Below are positions 34,431 through 44,875 of a DNA stretch of 64,000 bases, piece by piece. Below the pieces are notes generated by a model that made no database searches, was not told the origin of the DNA, and saw only the letters and a program-made list of their open reading frames with translations. Numbering within the stretch: position 1 is the stretch's first letter; every line of letters starts with the position of its first letter. Made by a program: the position numbers and the translations under genes. The DNA comes from CAYXZL01 sp964469925 (GTDB lineage Bacteria; Patescibacteriota; Gracilibacteria; Absconditabacterales; Absconditicoccaceae): positions 62,001-126,000 of the forward strand of contig CAYXZL010000002.1 in assembly GCA_964469925.1 (NCBI GenBank), given 5' to 3'.

Positions 34431-35045
34431 CTATTTTCTATTTTCTATTTTCTTCGTTTCTAGTGAGCGTGGACTGATTATTTTGTCTATGATTCAATAT
34501 TTGAGTGCTTCCTCTGGTGATAGCCGTTTATCTCTTTCCATATCTGCTTCTACTGTTGCGTATTTTTGTCCTGTGCTTTGTGCAATGAGATTGATAAGCA
34601 TATGTTTGAGTTTAACTCCTTCTTCTACTGCTATGCGTGTGTCTGATATGGTTCATTGTGTTCCGTGTGATGGTTGGTGAATCATGATTCTACTGTGGGG
34701 AAGTGCGTATCTTTTACCTTTTTCCCCTCCTACTAAATATATAGATCACATAGAGGCAGCTAATCAAACACATATTGTTGAAACGTCGCATTTGACAAAT
34801 TGCATTGCGTCAAATATTGCCATTCCGCTATATACTTCTCCGCCGGGTGAGTTGATATAAATGGTTATGTCTTTGTCTGGATCTTTTTTTTCTAGATAGA
34901 GCATTTGTGCCACTATTGCGTTGACCATATGCGTTTCTATTGCACCCCCAATAAATATTATTCTGTCTTCTAAAAGCCTGGAATAAATATCATACGCTCT
35001 TTCATATTGTTGTGTTTTTTCGATTACTGTTGGTAAAAAGATCAT
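34431..35045 (-). CDS. clpP: ATP-dependent Clp protease proteolytic subunit
   Basis: 204-residue serine peptidase. The N-terminus IFLPTVIEKTQQYERAYDIYSRLL is classic ClpP. The catalytic serine lies in CVGLAASMGS and the histidine in RIMIHQPSHG, with the Asp expected in the KRLSPEEALKYGIID region. The glycine before LAAS and the one after SM are TGA. Partner unfoldase ClpC is encoded at 51835. Divergent from the secreted helical protein; an inverted repeat CTAGATAATTCTAG at 35107-35120 is a possible operator. Confidence 0.95.
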
Positions 35046-35106
35046 TTTCTGTGTTTGGTTAGAATAAAAAAACCTCTTTTACTTTATCGTAATGCTATTT
35101 CTTTTG

Positions 35107-35120
35107 CTAGATAATTCTAG
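35107..35120. promoter_or_regulatory. Inverted repeat in the clpP upstream region
   Basis: CTAGA-TAAT-TCTAG lies 62-75 bases before the clpP start codon, in the divergent gap. It could be an operator for a stress regulator, but no known CIRCE or CtsR box is present, so the assignment is tentative. Confidence 0.25.
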
Positions 35121-35174
35121 TGCTCGACTCTTTTTTCTACTGACAAATACTGATTTTCTGATATTTTTTACTAG

Positions 35175-35203
35175 TTGTCACCCCTAAATATTCCTGATAT
35201 CTT
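35175..35203 (+). promoter_or_regulatory. Promoter of the secreted helical protein
   Basis: TTGTCA (35175-35180), 17-base spacer, TATCTT (35198-35203); transcription would start near 35210. That would allow translation from either ATG 35229 or ATG 35268 of the downstream gene. Confidence 0.4.
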
Positions 35204-35267
35204 GCAATTTTATTGAACAATTCTATGCATGTGTTTTAGGTATGTTTTTTATTTAGTATTTTTTTGT

Positions 35268-36980
35268 ATGTTTAGAAAGTTTGTTGTTGTCGCTGCACTT
35301 TTTGTTTTCAGTTTTGATTCTGTTTTGGCGACGGGCGTTTCTCTTTCATCATCTGATGCTGCTGTGCAGACCCTGATTCAGAGACTTCAGTCGATTAAAT
35401 CTAGTCTATTTTCGCAACTTGATACTACCGTTAGTCAGACAGCAAAATCTTTTGAATCTCATTATTCTGTGATTGAAAATAACTTAGACTACAGAAACCT
35501 TCTTTGTATGGGTGTTGTTAGTTTGGGTACTGATGCTGCATGAATTAAGCAGTGAGCAGATCTCCTTAGATCAAAGATACTGAGAACTTATAATACGATT
35601 TTAGGAGATATTCAATACAACCAAGATTCTTATGCTAATGGTTTACTTTCTGAACAAAATTATTCTCTGGCTCTCAATGCAAGTAATGCGGATGTTAATG
35701 ATTTTCAAGCTAATTTTTCACAATTTGTTACTGATTTTTACTCTGACCAACTAGCTATTCTTAGTGGCAAAACTGCTTATATGGATCAGTACCTCAAAGA
35801 TAATAAGTCTTTGATGGCGACTTTGTCTGATAGAAGAATGTATTTGGATGACCTTATTCAAAAGAATGCTGGATTGCAAAATAAGAAAACTGCTTATCTT
35901 CAGTATTTCTGAACTGTGTTAGGCCTGGATGACGTTTATGATAGTCTTTTAACTAAAATCCGTGATGATGTAGCGGTCTATTTTGAAGCGAAGAGAAAAT
36001 CCTACCTACAAAAACATAGTTGATTTTTGGATCTTGAAAGTCAACTCAAGGATCAGGAGAACTCTTTATATGATACTGTTGAAGTTGAGTTACGTCGTTA
36101 TATGGACAATATGTTGCGTTACTATGATGGCGACCAATATGATGTGCTTGATCAGTATATGACGACAATTAACGGTTTGTATTATGGTGCTAGTGGTGCT
36201 GTGCTTTGTAATAATATTGTGGGATATCGAGATGTTCCAATGATGACTACTGTATGAGCTTTGATTGATGATATGAATAAATCCTTGGATCAGGGTTATA
36301 CTTTTTTCAAAATTACCTCTGGTAGTGTGTCTAATGAAGATTTTTTTGGAGAAAAACTCAATGAGAAATATGCTGCTATCGTGAAATCTGTCACTACTCT
36401 TTATGACCAGCAAACTACTGCATTGATTGATACGCTTGTTACTAAACGGAAAGAACAGCGCAACGCTTTTAGAGACTTGTTGCGTATGAAGGCGATGGAT
36501 TTTGATAAGGCACAAGGATCTGCTAGGGATGCTGTTAGGCGTGATTTAGTATCAAAGGCTCGTGCTTTGTTAGCTCAAGTTGTTGCTAAACAATTGTTGT
36601 ATGATGTTAATTTTGTTTTGTATGCTTTATGAGAGCCCGTTTTTCTTGATGCGTTTGATAATCCGAGATGAGTTACTATGACTCCCAGCGATTATCTTGG
36701 TTCTTTGTATGATGATTATTTGTCGGATGAATGAATCAGATCTACGAGTGTCTTAGTATCTTCTTCCTTGCCTGTCTCGAAATATAGCGTTGAGCAAATA
36801 CAGGCCAAACTGATGCTTTTGAAGGATAATGCATCTGATAAAGATTTATTTGATCAGACACTGCTTTCGGCCATTGATAAGGCGACGGAATTATTGAGGA
36901 GTGATGCAGTTTCTCTTAATCAGAAAGTGTTGATACATGTTGTTAAGCAAGCAATGAAACGCGTTGTATCATTGAATTAA
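35268..36980 (+). CDS. Secreted alpha-helical protein of unknown function
   Basis: 570 residues from the ATG at 35268, which opens a good signal peptide (MFRKFVVVAALFVFSFDSVLA). An in-frame ATG at 35229 would add 13 mostly hydrophobic residues. The mature chain is almost entirely helical, rich in Leu, Asp, Gln, Ser, Lys and with heptad-like stretches (LIQRLQSIKSSLFSQLD, LDDLIQKNAGLQNKKTAYL), suggesting coiled coils. Only two cysteines are evident. No family recognised. Flanked by its own promoter and a terminator-like hairpin, so it is a single-gene transcript. Confidence 0.65.
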
Positions 36981-36999
36981 TTGTTCGTAGACTTGAGAA

Positions 37000-37039
37000 T
37001 GCAGAACAGATCGTTACATAGGTGATGGTCTGTTTTTTT
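37000..37039 (+). terminator. Terminator after the secreted helical protein
   Basis: AACAGA and TCTGTT form a 6-bp stem around an 18-base loop, followed directly by a run of T. It lies about 20 bases after the stop codon at 36980 and shortly before lysS. Confidence 0.5.
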
Positions 37040-37063
37040 ATTTTTGCTTAGTTTGGTGTATTG

Positions 37064-39349
37064 ATGAGTGAAGAAAGACACAATGAGAGAGATGTGAGAA
37101 TGAGGAAAGTTTCTTTGCTAGAGAACTTTGGTATTGAACCCTATGCTCAGTCCTTTGATAAAAAAATTCTGATAGGGGATATAATCGGTCGCTATGAAAA
37201 GACTTTGACTTGAAGCAGTCCTTTTCGTGATAGTGATTCTATTGTTTCTTCTTGATTTCAAGACCATTCTACAAATTTTATTAAAACAGCAGGTCGTTTG
37301 ACTCTAATCAGGACTCATGGCAAACTCTCATTTGCAAGGTTGATGGATGAAACTGGTGATGTTCAGCTCATGTTTCATGCATCATCGTGTGTGATTGCAC
37401 AATTGCGTGATGGTAAAGAAACTGCTAGGTTGGAGTCTTTAATCTCTTGTGATGGAGAAACTTTGTCGGCTTACAAATTTGTAGAAAGATTGCTTGATAT
37501 TGGTGATCGGATTGGGGTTGAGTGAGAGCTCTTTTATACTCATAAGGGAGAACTTACTATTTTTGTTTCCTGTTTTTCTTTTTTGGCGAAAGCTATTAGA
37601 CCTTTATGAGATAAATTTCATGGTATTGGCGACCATAAGGAGCTATCATATAGACAGAGGTATTTAGATATGATTTTCAATTCTGATGTTATGCGTAGAA
37701 TGAAATTAAGGTCTACCTTCGTTAAAACTTTACGTGATTTTTATCATGAACAGTGATTTGTTGAGCTTGATACTCCTATTCTGTGATTTTCTGCCTCTGG
37801 TGCAGCTGCTGAACCTTTTGTAACTCATCACAAAGATTTTGATATCGATATGTACTTGCGTATTGCACCTGAAATTGCATTGAAGATAGCAACTGTAGGA
37901 GGTCTGGAGAAGGTTTTTGAGATTGGGAAGGACTTTAGAAATGAGTGATCTTCGCCCAGTCATCATCAGGAATTCTTGGTTGCAGAGCATTATGCAGTAT
38001 ACCGAAATTATGAGGATAATATGAAATTTACTGAGCAGATGTTTGATTATCTTTTTACTCATATTCCTGAGCTCAAGTACGTGGTTAAAATACCTGATAA
38101 AGAGTGACATGTTCGTGATGTTGATTTTCATACTCCTTGGGAAAGAATAGACTATGTTGCTCAAGTAAAGCTTGATAGCGGTATTGATGTGTCATTGTAT
38201 AATGAAGAGGATGCCGCCAAGCTTAGGAGAGATATCAGATCTGCTGGTTTTGATTGGCATGGTTTGAGCGAACAATCTACAGCTACCATGATTGACTACT
38301 TATACAAGAAGGTCACTAGACCAAAGATAATCTGACCAGCTTTTGTCTATAATTATCCCAAGACTATGCAGCCTTTGGCGCGTGTCAGTGATACGAATTC
38401 ACAATTGGTTGAACAATTTCAGCTTGTTGTGAATGGATGGGAAATAACTAAGGCCTATGGGGAGTTGGTTAATCCTATTCAACAACAAGCAAATTTCGAT
38501 GCACAATTTCTTGCTTTGGAAAAATGAGATGCAGAAGCGACATCAGGTGATGATGAGTTTGTAAAGGCCATGGAGTATGGTATGCCCCCTCAGTCGGGTT
38601 GGGGTATGGGTATTGATCGTATACTTGCTTTGCTCACAGAACAGTCGAATATTAGGGACGTTATTATGTTTCCTATGATGAAGCCTGAGCGTTTGGAACA
38701 AACTGATGAGTGAATATCTCAACATGAAGAAACTCCCTTAACCGTTCCCACTTCTTCTCTATCTGGTGAGAGTCCTGCGGGCGATTTATCTGCCCCTGCT
38801 GTTTGTTCATTAGAAGATGCAAAAATGCTTGCTCATAGATATTTGTCAGATACTCTTTTGCATTGCCAACAGGTTGCTCATGTTATGCGTTATTTTGCTG
38901 TTAAACTTTGATTGTCTTCAGATCAAAAGGATTATTGGTATATTGTGTGACTGCTACATGATGTTGATTGGGATGTTATTGCCAAAGATCCTGCTCAGCA
39001 TTTGTGAGAAAAATTCCTTTCTATTGTGTCTGAGATTTCTGCCTCTGATGATTTAGTTAATGATATTCGTTCTCATTATTTGAAGTGGGGTATCCCTGCT
39101 GATTCTTTGGTCAGGCAGTATTTACTTTCTGTGGACGAACTTAGTGGTTTGTTGTTTGCTTATTCTCGTATGAGGCCAGAATGATTTGAAGGTATGCAGT
39201 GGAGCTCTATTAATAAAAAGATTAAAGATAAGGCTTTTGCTGCGGGAGTTGACAGAGAACATGTGAGGAATTGCGAACACTATCTTTGAATTGCATTGCA
39301 TGATTTTGCTATGGATGTTGTTGAGGCTATGAAAAGTTTTGTTGTGTAG
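37064..39349 (+). CDS. lysS: Lysyl-tRNA synthetase fused to a C-terminal HD-domain hydrolase
   Basis: 761 residues, about 250 more than a normal class II LysRS. Residues ~20-160 are the anticodon-binding OB fold (AGRLTLIRTHGKLSFARLMDET), followed by the catalytic domain with motif 2 KDFRNEGSSPSHHQEF and motif 3 GWGMGIDRILALL near residue 525. After a Ser/Thr/Pro-rich linker a second domain starts at about 585: His600 in LLHCQQVAHV, then the HD doublet H632-D633 in LLHDVDWD, and a later HSHYLKWG-like helix. The linker and HD part are in the same frame with TGA glycines on both sides, so it is a true fusion. HD proteins are metal-dependent phosphohydrolases; the substrate is unknown. Confidence 0.9.
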
Positions 39350-39497
39350 GTTGTTATACTGTTTGTAAGTTGGAAGATCTACAGTTTTTAAAGCTATTGT
39401 TTTTGCTCAGTTTGATCTTGCTATTTGCTTATTAACAATTATATGTTTCTCACCATGTTGCCTACAATTTTCAGATTTCTGCTAATGTATCGTTTCT

Positions 39498-40790
39498 ATG
39501 GCTTATCTCAGTACTCAACCACCCAGAGGTACATGTGATCGGTTTCCTCAGGAGTTCACTATTCGTAAGTACATTTTTGATACTCGAAGAAGGATCTGCC
39601 AATCTTTCTGATACGAAGAGTATCTGACACCCTTGGTTGAGAATGCAGATATCTATAGAGCAAAGTCTGGTGAAGATGTTTGATGAACTGAGTTAACTCT
39701 TATCAATGATAGGGGGGGTAGGGACATTGCTATTAGGCCGGAGATGACACCTAGTGTTACTCGTATGGTTGCGGGGCAGTATGTACAACTTCAAAAACCA
39801 GTTAAGTATTTTTCTGTTGCGAATTTTTATCGTAATGAAAAGCCTCAGAGAGGTAGAAATAGAGAGTTCCGGCAACTCAATGTGGATGTTTTTGGTGAAA
39901 ACAGCCTCTATGCTGATGTGGAGATTCTCCAAATAGGTTTGGAGATTATGAAGTCTTGGTGAGCCCCAGTGGGGAGCTTTAGATTGGATCTTAATCATCG
40001 TTTATTCATTGATGACTTTTTGGCTCAGGAATGCGGGCTGTTTGATATGGGTATTAAACAGTCTGTTGTGAGACTGTTAGATAAGTGGGAAAAACTTTCT
40101 TCTGATGCTATGCGTCAGACCCTTTCTGCTGTTTGATTAGATATGTCTCAAGTTGATAAACTCTTTGTCTGTATGAAATGTACTACTCTTGATGATTTTT
40201 TAGCAGCTTTTCCAGCTTTGCATACAAGTCAATGACTACAAGATCTGAAACGTATTTGTGAGTTATTAGACCATCAGGGCTATGTTTGAATGTATAGTTT
40301 CTCTCCTCGTTTGATGAGAGGATTTGATTACTATGATGGTATGATTTTTGAAATGTTTGATACTCATCCTGATAATAATCGTGCTATGTTTGGTGGGTGA
40401 CGCTACAATGGGTTGGCTGGTCTTTTTGGCAATACTGATTTCCCTGCAGTTGGTTTTGCACCTTGAGATGAACCAACTAAGTTGTTTTTGGAATCTTGGT
40501 GATTATTGGATTCTATTAGAATGACTATAAAACAATCTTTGTACTATATCCCCTTATTAAGTGACTCAAACTATGATACTTATCAAATGCTAGCGTTTTG
40601 ATTGAGGCAAGACTGACATGATGTTGATGTTTGATTGTCTGTGAAAAAATTGCCTAAAGCTTTGGAGTATGCACATAAGAAGTGATACAGTCATGTGATT
40701 ATTGTGTGAGATGAAGAGTTGAGGACTCAAACTTACAAAGTAAAAGATATGGTCAGTTGAGTAGAAACAATAATGTCTTTGGATGTATAA
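39498..40790 (+). CDS. hisS: Histidyl-tRNA synthetase
   Basis: 430-residue class II synthetase. Motif 1 region EEYLTPLVENADIYRAKSGED, then AIRPEMTPSVTRMVA, motif 2 FYRNEKPQRGRNREFRQLNVD (split here for length), the histidine-specific SPRLMRGFDYYDGMIFE and motif 3 around GGRYNGLAGLFG. A C-terminal anticodon-binding alpha/beta domain ends MVSGVETIMSLDV. Length normal. It is 149 bases downstream of the LysRS-HD gene; that gap shows no gene. Confidence 0.95.
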
Positions 40791-40801
40791 TTTTTTTTGA
40801 A

Positions 40802-41029
40802 ATGGATGCTATAAGTCGTTATTATGCTTTGGATGATGAGACATTGAAACCTAGATTCGTGTGAACTTTTGCTAGTGATAGGGTTGCTGCTAAAGTTGTT
40901 TGCTATAAAGGTTTTGACTTATATAAGGCTATTGATCTCGATGTTAGGGTAGATAATTCCTGATTTCCTGTTGCTGTAGAAGAGTGAGCAAAGTATAAGA
41001 AAGTGTGACCGTTGTGTAAGGAAAATTAA
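40802..41029 (+). CDS. Small 75-residue protein of unknown function
   Basis: Starts 12 bases after hisS and ends 90 bases before dnaB. Sequence begins MDAISRYYALDDETLKPRFV and ends YKKVGPLCKEN, with two cysteines, four TGA glycines and no membrane helix. No family recognised. Tight packing and TGA use at the same density as neighbours argue that it is real. Confidence 0.5.
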
Positions 41030-41118
41030 ATCCATAAGCTTTTGTTTTTCTGCTCTTTTTTTTTGACTCTTTTTCACTATTTTCATTTTTGTTTTTTGTA
41101 TTCTGGTTTGTTTTTTTG

Positions 41119-42489
41119 ATGGTTAGTATCGATGATATCAAGTTGCCTCCTCATCATATAGAGGCGGAAAAGTCTGTTTTGTCTGCTGTTTTGTTGGACA
41201 ATGAGATTATGTATATGTTGGAGGCAATAGGTCTTAAGGCTGATGACTTTTATAAACGTGAACATGCTAGCATCTTTTGAGCTATGCTGACCTTGCGAGA
41301 TAGGCGTGCTACTATTGATGTTGTTACCTTGTCAGATCAGTTAATTAAAAATAATACGCTCGATGATATTGGTGGTTTGGACTATTTGTATGATATCAAT
41401 ACTTATTTGATGAGTGTATCTTGATCTGGAGAATATGCTCAGATTGTCAAGGAGAAGAGTACGTTGAGAAAAATATTGAGAGTCTCTCAAGGCATTATTG
41501 GAGATGTGTACGAGCAAAAGGAGACCGTTCATATTTTGGAGGCGATAGAAAAAAAGGTTTTTGATCTCACCCAGGTTACTACTGGCCAGGGCGTAAGACA
41601 TATCAAAGATATTTTGTGATGAAGAGTAGAGGAGTATATGGCTATTGTTGATGATCCTGCTAAGGCAGATGAAAGAAAAACTTTTTCAGGCTATCCTTTA
41701 TTGGATGATTTGTTTGGTGGTTTTAAGCCTTGAGAGCTTATTATTTTGGCAGCAAGACCTTCTATGGGTAAGACTGCTTTTTCCTTGAATATGGTGATTC
41801 ATGCAGCATTGGAGCAAAAAAAAACTATCGCTTTTTTCTCATTGGAAATGAGCTCTGATCAGATTGTTGATAGAATATTGTCTACTATTGCTGGTGTACC
41901 GATGTACAAGATTAGTAAAGGTAATATGGATGCAGATGATTTCGATAGAATAGGCAGAGCTACTGAACAATTGTCTGATACAAATGTTTATTTAGATGAT
42001 AAAGGGACATCTACTGTCAGTGTGTTGAAGTCTAAACTGAGAAGATTGAAAGTAGAGAAGGGATCGCTTGATTTGGTAGTTGTTGACTATCTTCAGTTGA
42101 TGAGTGGAGAGGGTCTGAAGTTTGCTGGCAATAGGGTTTTGGAAATATCTGAGATATCAAGAGCACTCAAGGAGTTAGCAAAAGAATTGAGTGTTCCGAT
42201 TGTCGTATTGTCTCAACTTTCTCGTAATGTAGAACAGCGTATTGATAAACAACCTCAACTTTCTGATTTGAGAGATTCTGGTGCTATCGAGCAAGACGCA
42301 GATGGTGTGATGATGTTGTTTAGAGAGGAGTATTATGATACTGACACTGATAGGAAAGGTGCGACTGATGTGTTTATTAGGAAAAACAGAAATGGTCCTA
42401 TTGGCGAGATAGAACTGTATTTTGACAAGCAGACTATGAAATTTCTTTCTTTGGGCGACACCTGAAATAGTAGTGATGGAACTTATTAG
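41119..42489 (+). CDS. dnaB: Replicative DNA helicase DnaB
   Basis: 456 residues. The N-terminal primase-interacting domain starts with KLPPHHIEAEKSVLSAVLLDN. RecA-like motor: Walker A ARPSMGKT ending near residue 219, FFSLEMSSDQI, Walker B DLVVVDYLQLM, VLSQLSRNVEQR, and the DLRDSGAIEQDADGV block. All catalytic elements are intact. An upstream in-frame start exists (41089) but would add hydrophobic residues atypical for DnaB, so the ATG at 41119 was chosen. Confidence 0.96.
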
Positions 42490-42619
42490 TTTTTTCTGTC
42501 ATTTATTATTTCATCATAGCTTTGAGAAAAGTCAGCTATAGATGCTTTCTTGTTCTGTTTTTTTTCAATTGCTCATTGTATTTGTGTATATTTGTTTATG
42601 CTTACTTTTTTGTAACCGA

Positions 42620-43336
42620 ATGGCACTTAGAGACTTTTTTGAAAGAAACAAGATCGTCAAATGAAAACAGGATTCAGTATTCAATACGGAGCAGATGTTG
42701 CCTATCTCTGAAATCAAAGGTGATAGCATCATTTTGAAAGATGGTGGTATGAGAGCAATTTTGAGAATTGATTGACTCAATCTTGATTTAAAGAACTATG
42801 ATGAACAGCAACTTGTGCTTCAACAATACAAAAAATTTTTGAACTCGTTGAATTTCCCTTTGCAGATATTGGTTCGTAATACTTATCTGGATCTTTCAGA
42901 TTATATTGGTTATGTAAAGTGACAGGTCTGATCTATTGATAATGCAGTGTTGAAAAAATCTGGTGAAGATTACACTCAGTTTCTGGAAAATATTGATCTG
43001 AGGACTGGACTGATCTATGTGAAAGAATTCTATATTGTTGTCCCTTACTACCCTGATGGTGATGACAACAATCGTGTTAAGAAGTCTTGGCGGTCAAAGC
43101 TTTTGGATATTTTGAACATGAAAGATAGTATAGAGAAGATTGTTTCTAGGTATAGAATCTTTCTCAAACATGAAAAATTCTTGGCGACGAGGTGTGCTGT
43201 TGTAACTGATGGTCTTAGGTCTATTGGCATGAATGCAACGAGGTTATGATTGTCTGATATTATTTCTTTGCTTTTTAGGGTCTATAACCCTAGTGTTCAT
43301 AGTGCTATGGGTGAGTATGAAGGAGTTCGTCCCTAG
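42620..43336 (+). CDS. TraC-like type IV secretion protein (stand-alone VirB4 N-terminal-type domain)
   Basis: 238 residues. Contains LPISEIKGDSIILKDGGMRAILRIDGLNL followed by a FLNSLNFPLQILV helix and VKEFYIVVPYYPDGD, which is the pattern of the short TraC-family proteins common in CPR genomes and equivalent to the N-terminal part of VirB4/TraC ATPases. No P-loop: the ATPase part is absent and the frame ends in TAG. An in-frame ATG at 42542 would add a hydrophobic segment of 26 residues, a possible membrane anchor. Likely works with the membrane-anchored ATPase at 9280-11721; that pairing is inference. Confidence 0.7.
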
Positions 43337-43420
43337 TCTTCAATTTCTTTTTCGAATTGTGCCCATTGTTTTTTGTTTGTTAGTCCTTAGATTATTTGCA
43401 TTTACCATGAAGTCTTGCTT

Positions 43421-43804
43421 ATGAGAATAAGGGAAAAAAATATTTTGTGAATAGATCGGGGGAGTAAATACGTCTGACTTGCTTATAAACAGGGCAGTAC
43501 TGGTATGATCTTCCCTATTGGGTATATGATAAATGATAAGACGTTGATGTACCAGATAGGGGAGATTTTGGTACAATACCACATCGCATCAATCGTTGTG
43601 TGATGGCCGCAGAAACAAGAAGATATCCAAGCCCAGATCAAGAACTTTTGAAAAACTTTGGAGCTCATTGCTGGTGATGATATCCCTTTGTCTTATGTAG
43701 AGGAGGACTATAGTAGTGTGGAAGCGGGTGCTAGAGTTGCAAACTTTAGTAAAAATGTTGCTGAAGATACTTTGTCTGCTATGATTTTATTGGAGAGAGT
43801 ATAA
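43421..43804 (+). CDS. ruvX: Putative pre-16S rRNA nuclease / Holliday junction resolvase YqgF
   Basis: 127 residues with the RNase H-like YqgF fold: ILGIDRGSKYVGLAYKQGSTG at the N-terminus (first acidic residue Asp in GIDRG), MIFPIGYMINDK, SIVVGWPQKQEDIQ, and PLSYVEEDYSSVEAGA with the second acidic group. The first ~28 residues are missed if TGA is read as stop. YqgF trims the 16S rRNA 5' end, with resolvase activity also proposed. 84 bases after the TraC-like gene. Confidence 0.85.
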
Positions 43805-44344
43805 AATTTTCATAAGGGAAAAGCGGACTCATGATAATGGCCGCTTTATTTCCTTCGAGAGCATTCCCTCCCTTTAATGATGGTGTCGCCTATGACGGCC
43901 GCACACACATATGTTCCTTCGATGCGACTCGATAAATTGTCGACATCTTTGGAATGCATCCGCATGGCCGCTTGGTTTTGGTGTTTCAGCCCCTTGTGGA
44001 CTGTTTGTGGTTATTGTTGGATTTTTTTCTTTGCCAGAGAAAACCCAACTAAATGACCAAAATCCGGTGTTTTCTTTCTCACTCATAGAAGGCATTTTTT
44101 AATTAAATACTAATAAAGCCCCTGCGTTTATGACAGGAGCTTTATGATTATTTAATGGTTTTTGTCTTATTTTTTTATCCAACCATAGAGCTCCCTTCTG
44201 ATCACCGCCAGAATAATTGTATTGTAACATTGCTTTGTGGAGTGGAATTTTTTGTTCATGGTTGTCTTTGCTTTATCGTTTTACATTTGGTGTTTGTTTT
44301 GTAGTGATATGTGTTGGTAATGCAAGTTGAGTTACTGATTGCGT
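43805..44344. other. Noncoding convergent gap with a second GC-rich structured island
   Basis: 540 bases between ruvX (+) and an unknown gene (-). Hairpins: AAAGCGG/CCGCTTT (43820-43826 with 43841-43847), probably the ruvX terminator region; GATG-CGAC/GTCG-A-CATC near 43920-43946; and TAAAGC-CCTG/CAGG-GCTTTA near 44112-44143. The stretch 43860-44060 is much richer in G+C than its neighbours and contains CGCCTATGACGG (43887-43898), also present in the hairpin at 16737. A 73-codon minus-strand frame (43874-44095) has no TGA codon and no recognisable domain, so I do not call it a gene. Confidence 0.4.
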
Positions 44345-44782
44345 TTAGGGAACGATTTTTATATCCCTTATTTCCAAGTAGACTGATTGACCGTATTCTT
44401 CATGGTTTATTGTCTCTATTATGCTTATTTCCAAGTTTGGGAGTGTTTTTGTAGCTTGGCAGTGTATGGTATAGGGACGAGAGAATAGAACTCATTTCTT
44501 ATCAATAGAAAGATGTTTTGCCCTATATCAATATGATCGACTTTCTTCTTTGATTTTTCGATCTTTGTATCCTACATTTTTCATGACTTTGGCAAATATT
44601 TCACCGTAGTGTATGCATTCTTCTCTCAAAAACTCGTCTAACATTTGGCGGATGTTATCTATGGATGTGTTTTGTTTGAGAGCCTGCATAACTTCTCTCA
44701 TAAAGGATTCACATAATCACTCTATGGAGTATTTCCTGTCAGGGTTTCTATGTCTTAGTGTTATTGTGTTGCTGTTTAGCAT
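44345..44782 (-). CDS. Unknown 145-residue protein
   Basis: Read on the minus strand from ATG 44782 (MLNSNTITLRHRNPDRKYSIEG) to TAA. Helical first half with SIDNIRQMLDEFLREECIHYGE, then a more beta second half ending YLEIRDIKIVP. Three TGA glycines. A TAA in the same frame further upstream limits any extension to about 30 codons, none with a standard start. No family recognised. Divergent from the phosphoesterase gene, with 93 bases between. Confidence 0.5.
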
Positions 44783-44875
44783 ATTCAGTGTTGCATGGTA
44801 TCAATTGTTTGTATCTTCTATTTCGTTTGTTATTTTTTTGTGTATGTTTTACAAATCATTTACACTTTGTTCTGA

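Noticed and set aside
43874..44095. Minus-strand 73-codon frame
   Set aside because: No TGA codon, no family, unusual composition and hairpins inside; treated as part of the GC-rich noncoding island.
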